From: Rhodococcus ruber
Lineage (GTDB): Bacteria > Actinomycetota > Actinomycetes > Mycobacteriales > Mycobacteriaceae
Length of the DNA stretch: 64,000 bases
Direction of reading: 5' to 3'
NCBI RefSeq assembly: GCF_027270735.1
Contig: NZ_JAPWIJ010000005.1
Span: 420,197 to 484,196 of the forward strand
Shown: piece after piece, positions 62,289 to 64,000 of the stretch
Layout of the letters: each line of letters opens with the position of its first letter
How positions within the stretch are numbered: the stretch's first letter is position 1
Made by a program: the position numbers and the translations under genes
The notes under the pieces: model-generated
What the model was told of the DNA's origin: nothing
Databases searched by the model: none
What the model saw: only the letters and a program-made list of their open reading frames with translations

Positions 62289-63542
62289 ATGACGGTTGCA
62301 GTCCGCGTATTTCGTTCCATCACAGCATTTTTCGTAGTTTCGATTCTGATGCTCACGGCGAACAGCGCGGCGTTCGCAGACCCCCTCGGCAACTTCGTGG
62401 CCCCGGTCGCCGATCCAGCTCTCTACCTACCCACCCCGCTCGGCGAGCCCTGGTTCGATCTGCCCGCCGGGTACGAACTGCAACTACCCGGCTCGGTTCT
62501 GGCGACCAGACAGGTCACCGTCGGGCCGTTGCTCACACCCGTCACATCGACGCAAATCCTGTTTCGTACCAACGATTCCAAGGATCGTCCGGTCGCGGGT
62601 GTGACCACGATCATCGTGCCGTCGGCCCCGTGGACGGGACCGGGGAGCCGGCCGGTGGTCGCGTACAACATGGCCATCGACTCACTCGGAAACACCTGCG
62701 CCCCGTCGTGGACCCTCCCCCGCGGAATCGCACCGGAGATCGTTCCGGTGCAATCGTTCCTGGCGAAGAACTATGCCGTCGTCGTCACCGATCATCAGGG
62801 ACCGCGGCAGGGATACGCGGCGGGACCGATGGCGGGCCACGCCATCCTGGATGCCCTCCGCGCCATGGTGAAACTTCCCGAGCTGGGCCTGCCTGCAGAG
62901 TCTCCGATCGCCGCGACGGGATACTCCGGAGGTGCCATCGCTTCCGGATGGGCTGCGCAGCTGGCTCCCACCTACGCCCCGGATGTGAATCTCGTCGGCG
63001 TGGCGTTCGGCGGTGCGCCCACCGATTACCGCATTCTTCTACGTTCTCTGAACGGCACGGTGGGCTCGACACTGTTCCTGTCGGCCACGCTCGGAGTCGC
63101 CCGGGAGTATCCCGAGATGTTCTCGTTGATGAACGCCAACGGTCTGCGCCTGGCCACCATCGCCAAGGACATGTGCATCTATCTCACCGCCCCGGGAGGT
63201 CTGGTGGCTCCCATTCCAGCTCAAGCACTTTCGGACATTCCGGACGTCGATCGCACGCCGATCGCCGAGCAGATCATCGCGTCGACGCGCATGGGTGGAG
63301 ACAAGACACCGACCGTCCCCGTCTTCATCTATCACGGGCATCAAGAGTTCTGGATACCCGCGGAAGGGGCCGAGAACCTGTACGACGAGTGGTGCGCCAA
63401 CGGCGCGAGCGTCCGATTGGAGGAATACGTCGGCGAGCACCTCGTCGTCGCGCTGACCGGAATGCCCGGTGCGTTCGCCTGGATCGACGACCGTTTGGCC
63501 GGCATTCCTGCGCCGAGCGGGTGCAGCAGCTTCGGACGCTGA
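62289..63542 (+). CDS. secreted lipase (LIP family, alpha/beta hydrolase)
   Basis: A 417-residue exported hydrolase. The signal peptide ends at NSAAFA (residue 30). The nucleophile elbow is GYSGGA with Ser213. The family core is visible in RPVVAYNMAIDSLGNTCAPS, VVVTDHQGPRQGYAAG and YEPMFSL-like segments. The late region IYHGHQEFWIP has Glu where LIP lipases usually have the acidic Asp, and the catalytic His is probably in GEHLVVALTG. ATG at 62289 opens the signal peptide; an earlier in-frame start would spoil it. Controlled by a perfect CRP box, suggesting use of lipids under glucose-poor conditions. Confidence 0.88.
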   Translation: MTVAVRVFRSITAFFVVSILMLTANSAAFADPLGNFVAPVADPALYLPTPLGEPWFDLPAGYELQLPGSVLATRQVTVGPLLTPVTSTQILFRTNDSKDRPVAGVTTIIVPSAPWTGPGSRPVVAYNMAIDSLGNTCAPSWTLPRGIAPEIVPVQSFLAKNYAVVVTDHQGPRQGYAAGPMAGHAILDALRAMVKLPELGLPAESPIAATGYSGGAIASGWAAQLAPTYAPDVNLVGVAFGGAPTDYRILLRSLNGTVGSTLFLSATLGVAREYPEMFSLMNANGLRLATIAKDMCIYLTAPGGLVAPIPAQALSDIPDVDRTPIAEQIIASTRMGGDKTPTVPVFIYHGHQEFWIPAEGAENLYDEWCANGASVRLEEYVGEHLVVALTGMPGAFAWIDDRLAGIPAPSGCSSFGR

Positions 63543-63609
63543 CCCATCGGCAGCGCTGTCGGGGGTACATGCCGTCGGCGCCGCGCGGCCCGTTACACTT
63601 TCGAGCCGC

Positions 63610-63685
63610 GCCCCTATAGCTCAGTTGGTAGAGCTACGGACTTTTAATCCGCAGGTCGTAGGTTCGAGTCCTACTGGGGGCACCA
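63610..63685 (+). tRNA. tRNA-Lys (TTT)
   Basis: Acceptor GCCCCTA pairs with TGGGGGC (one A-T, one wobble-type position), anticodon loop CTTTTAA gives TTT, T arm is GTAGGTTCGAGTCCTAC. The 3' CCA is encoded. Confidence 0.97.
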
Positions 63686-63946
63686 CACACTTCCCGGGTA
63701 ACAGGGATCACACCTGCCCGGTACGTACACTCGGACGTAACGATCGGCCGAGAAGAAGCGACGTGCAGGGGGAACTGCAACGGTCGCGACAGGCCGACCG
63801 GTCGATCGACCTCCGGGGAATTCACGTCGGTCGACACCGGACATCACGACCGCCGGAACAGCAAGTGAACAGGCGCGACACGGTTCACACCGAACCTACG
63901 GTGCCGTAAGCTGGACCGGTCGTACGCAATCTATGGAGGCGATCTA
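63686..63946 (+). other. intergenic region between tRNA-Lys and the last gene
   Basis: About 260 bases without a convincing frame on either strand. The end carries the GGAGG ribosome site for the gene at 63947. No terminator-like stem was seen right after the tRNA. Confidence 0.4.
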
Positions 63947-64000
63947 ATGGCGAGGGATCTGACACAGCTCGAGCTTCTGCAGGAGCTGGTACCCACTGCC
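63947..64000 (+). CDS. probable acyl-ACP desaturase, N-terminal fragment (cut by window edge)
   Basis: ATG with GGAGG eight bases upstream opens MARDLTQLELLQELVPTA and runs off the right edge. The LTxLxLLxELxP opening fits actinobacterial stearoyl-ACP (DesA-type) desaturases, but only 18 residues are visible, so the assignment is tentative. Confidence 0.5.
   Translation, partial: MARDLTQLELLQELVPTA

Overview
The window comes from a high-GC actinobacterium of the order Mycobacteriales, most likely Rhodococcus in the broad sense. The evidence is the gene content and order. prrA-prrB, gltA, citA, serC, sepH, a DUF2537 gene, a TrmH methylase, a MarR gene, a DUF2530 gene, a DUF3027 gene, an MFS gene, a DUF2771 gene, cspB, yccF, rpfA, an XPB-partner gene, xpb and dapC occur in an order that, from memory, follows the M. 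tuberculosis Rv0903c to Rv0858c block, with many insertions between the shared genes. Codon usage is GC-rich throughout. Most operons use GTGA or ATGA stop/start overlaps.

Layout. 1-4300: end of a GGDEF protein, the PrrA/PrrB two-component system, an isopenicillin-synthase-like oxygenase and an FKBP. 4370-8000: a catabolic-looking island (DUF2848 protein, MHS transporter, GntR regulator, nitrilase-fold amidase) with matching TGTATAC motifs in both divergent promoters. 8000-16500: type II citrate synthase, a pdxH-MFS-galM-sugar kinase operon, the second citrate synthase, serC and a rhomboid-like protein. 16500-22100: sepH, DUF6928, DUF2537, TrmH, an Eis-like acetyltransferase and an MHS transporter. 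22100-28360: two NarL-type sensor/regulator systems back to back, one with its own ABC exporter. 28360-39620: MFS/MarR pair, purine permease, PAP2 phosphatase, a large sacsin-type ATPase, DUF3027, glutaminyl cyclase lipoprotein, MFS and DUF2771. 39620-47000: cspB, YccF, the cAMP-CRP plus c-di-AMP-riboswitch controlled rpfA, and the XPB helicase pair. 47000-52450: oxidoreductase, dapC, AraC regulator, VOC protein, AlkB-like dioxygenase and aromatic-pathway DAHP synthase. 52450-58300: a candidate aromatic-amino-acid leader peptide, a metE remnant, an iron-box-controlled siderophore-binding lipoprotein, the ohrR-ohr peroxide operon and a pseudouridine synthase. 58300-64000: XRE-cupin and ANTAR proteins, a Glu-Asp-Phe tRNA cluster, a butyrolactone-receptor-type TetR gene, a 670-bp gene-free stretch, a secreted lipase, tRNA-Lys and the first codons of a probable acyl-ACP desaturase.

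How it fits together. The backbone is housekeeping: central carbon, serine, PLP, lysine and aromatic amino-acid metabolism, cell division, DNA repair and resuscitation. Accessory catabolic, transport and signalling modules sit between the conserved blocks. The strongest regulatory signals are the ydaO-type riboswitch with a perfect CRP box before rpfA, a second perfect CRP box before the secreted lipase, and a 22-codon leader peptide with a Tyr-Phe-Trp-Phe run before the DAHP synthase. No CRISPR array, prophage, insertion sequence or integrase was seen.
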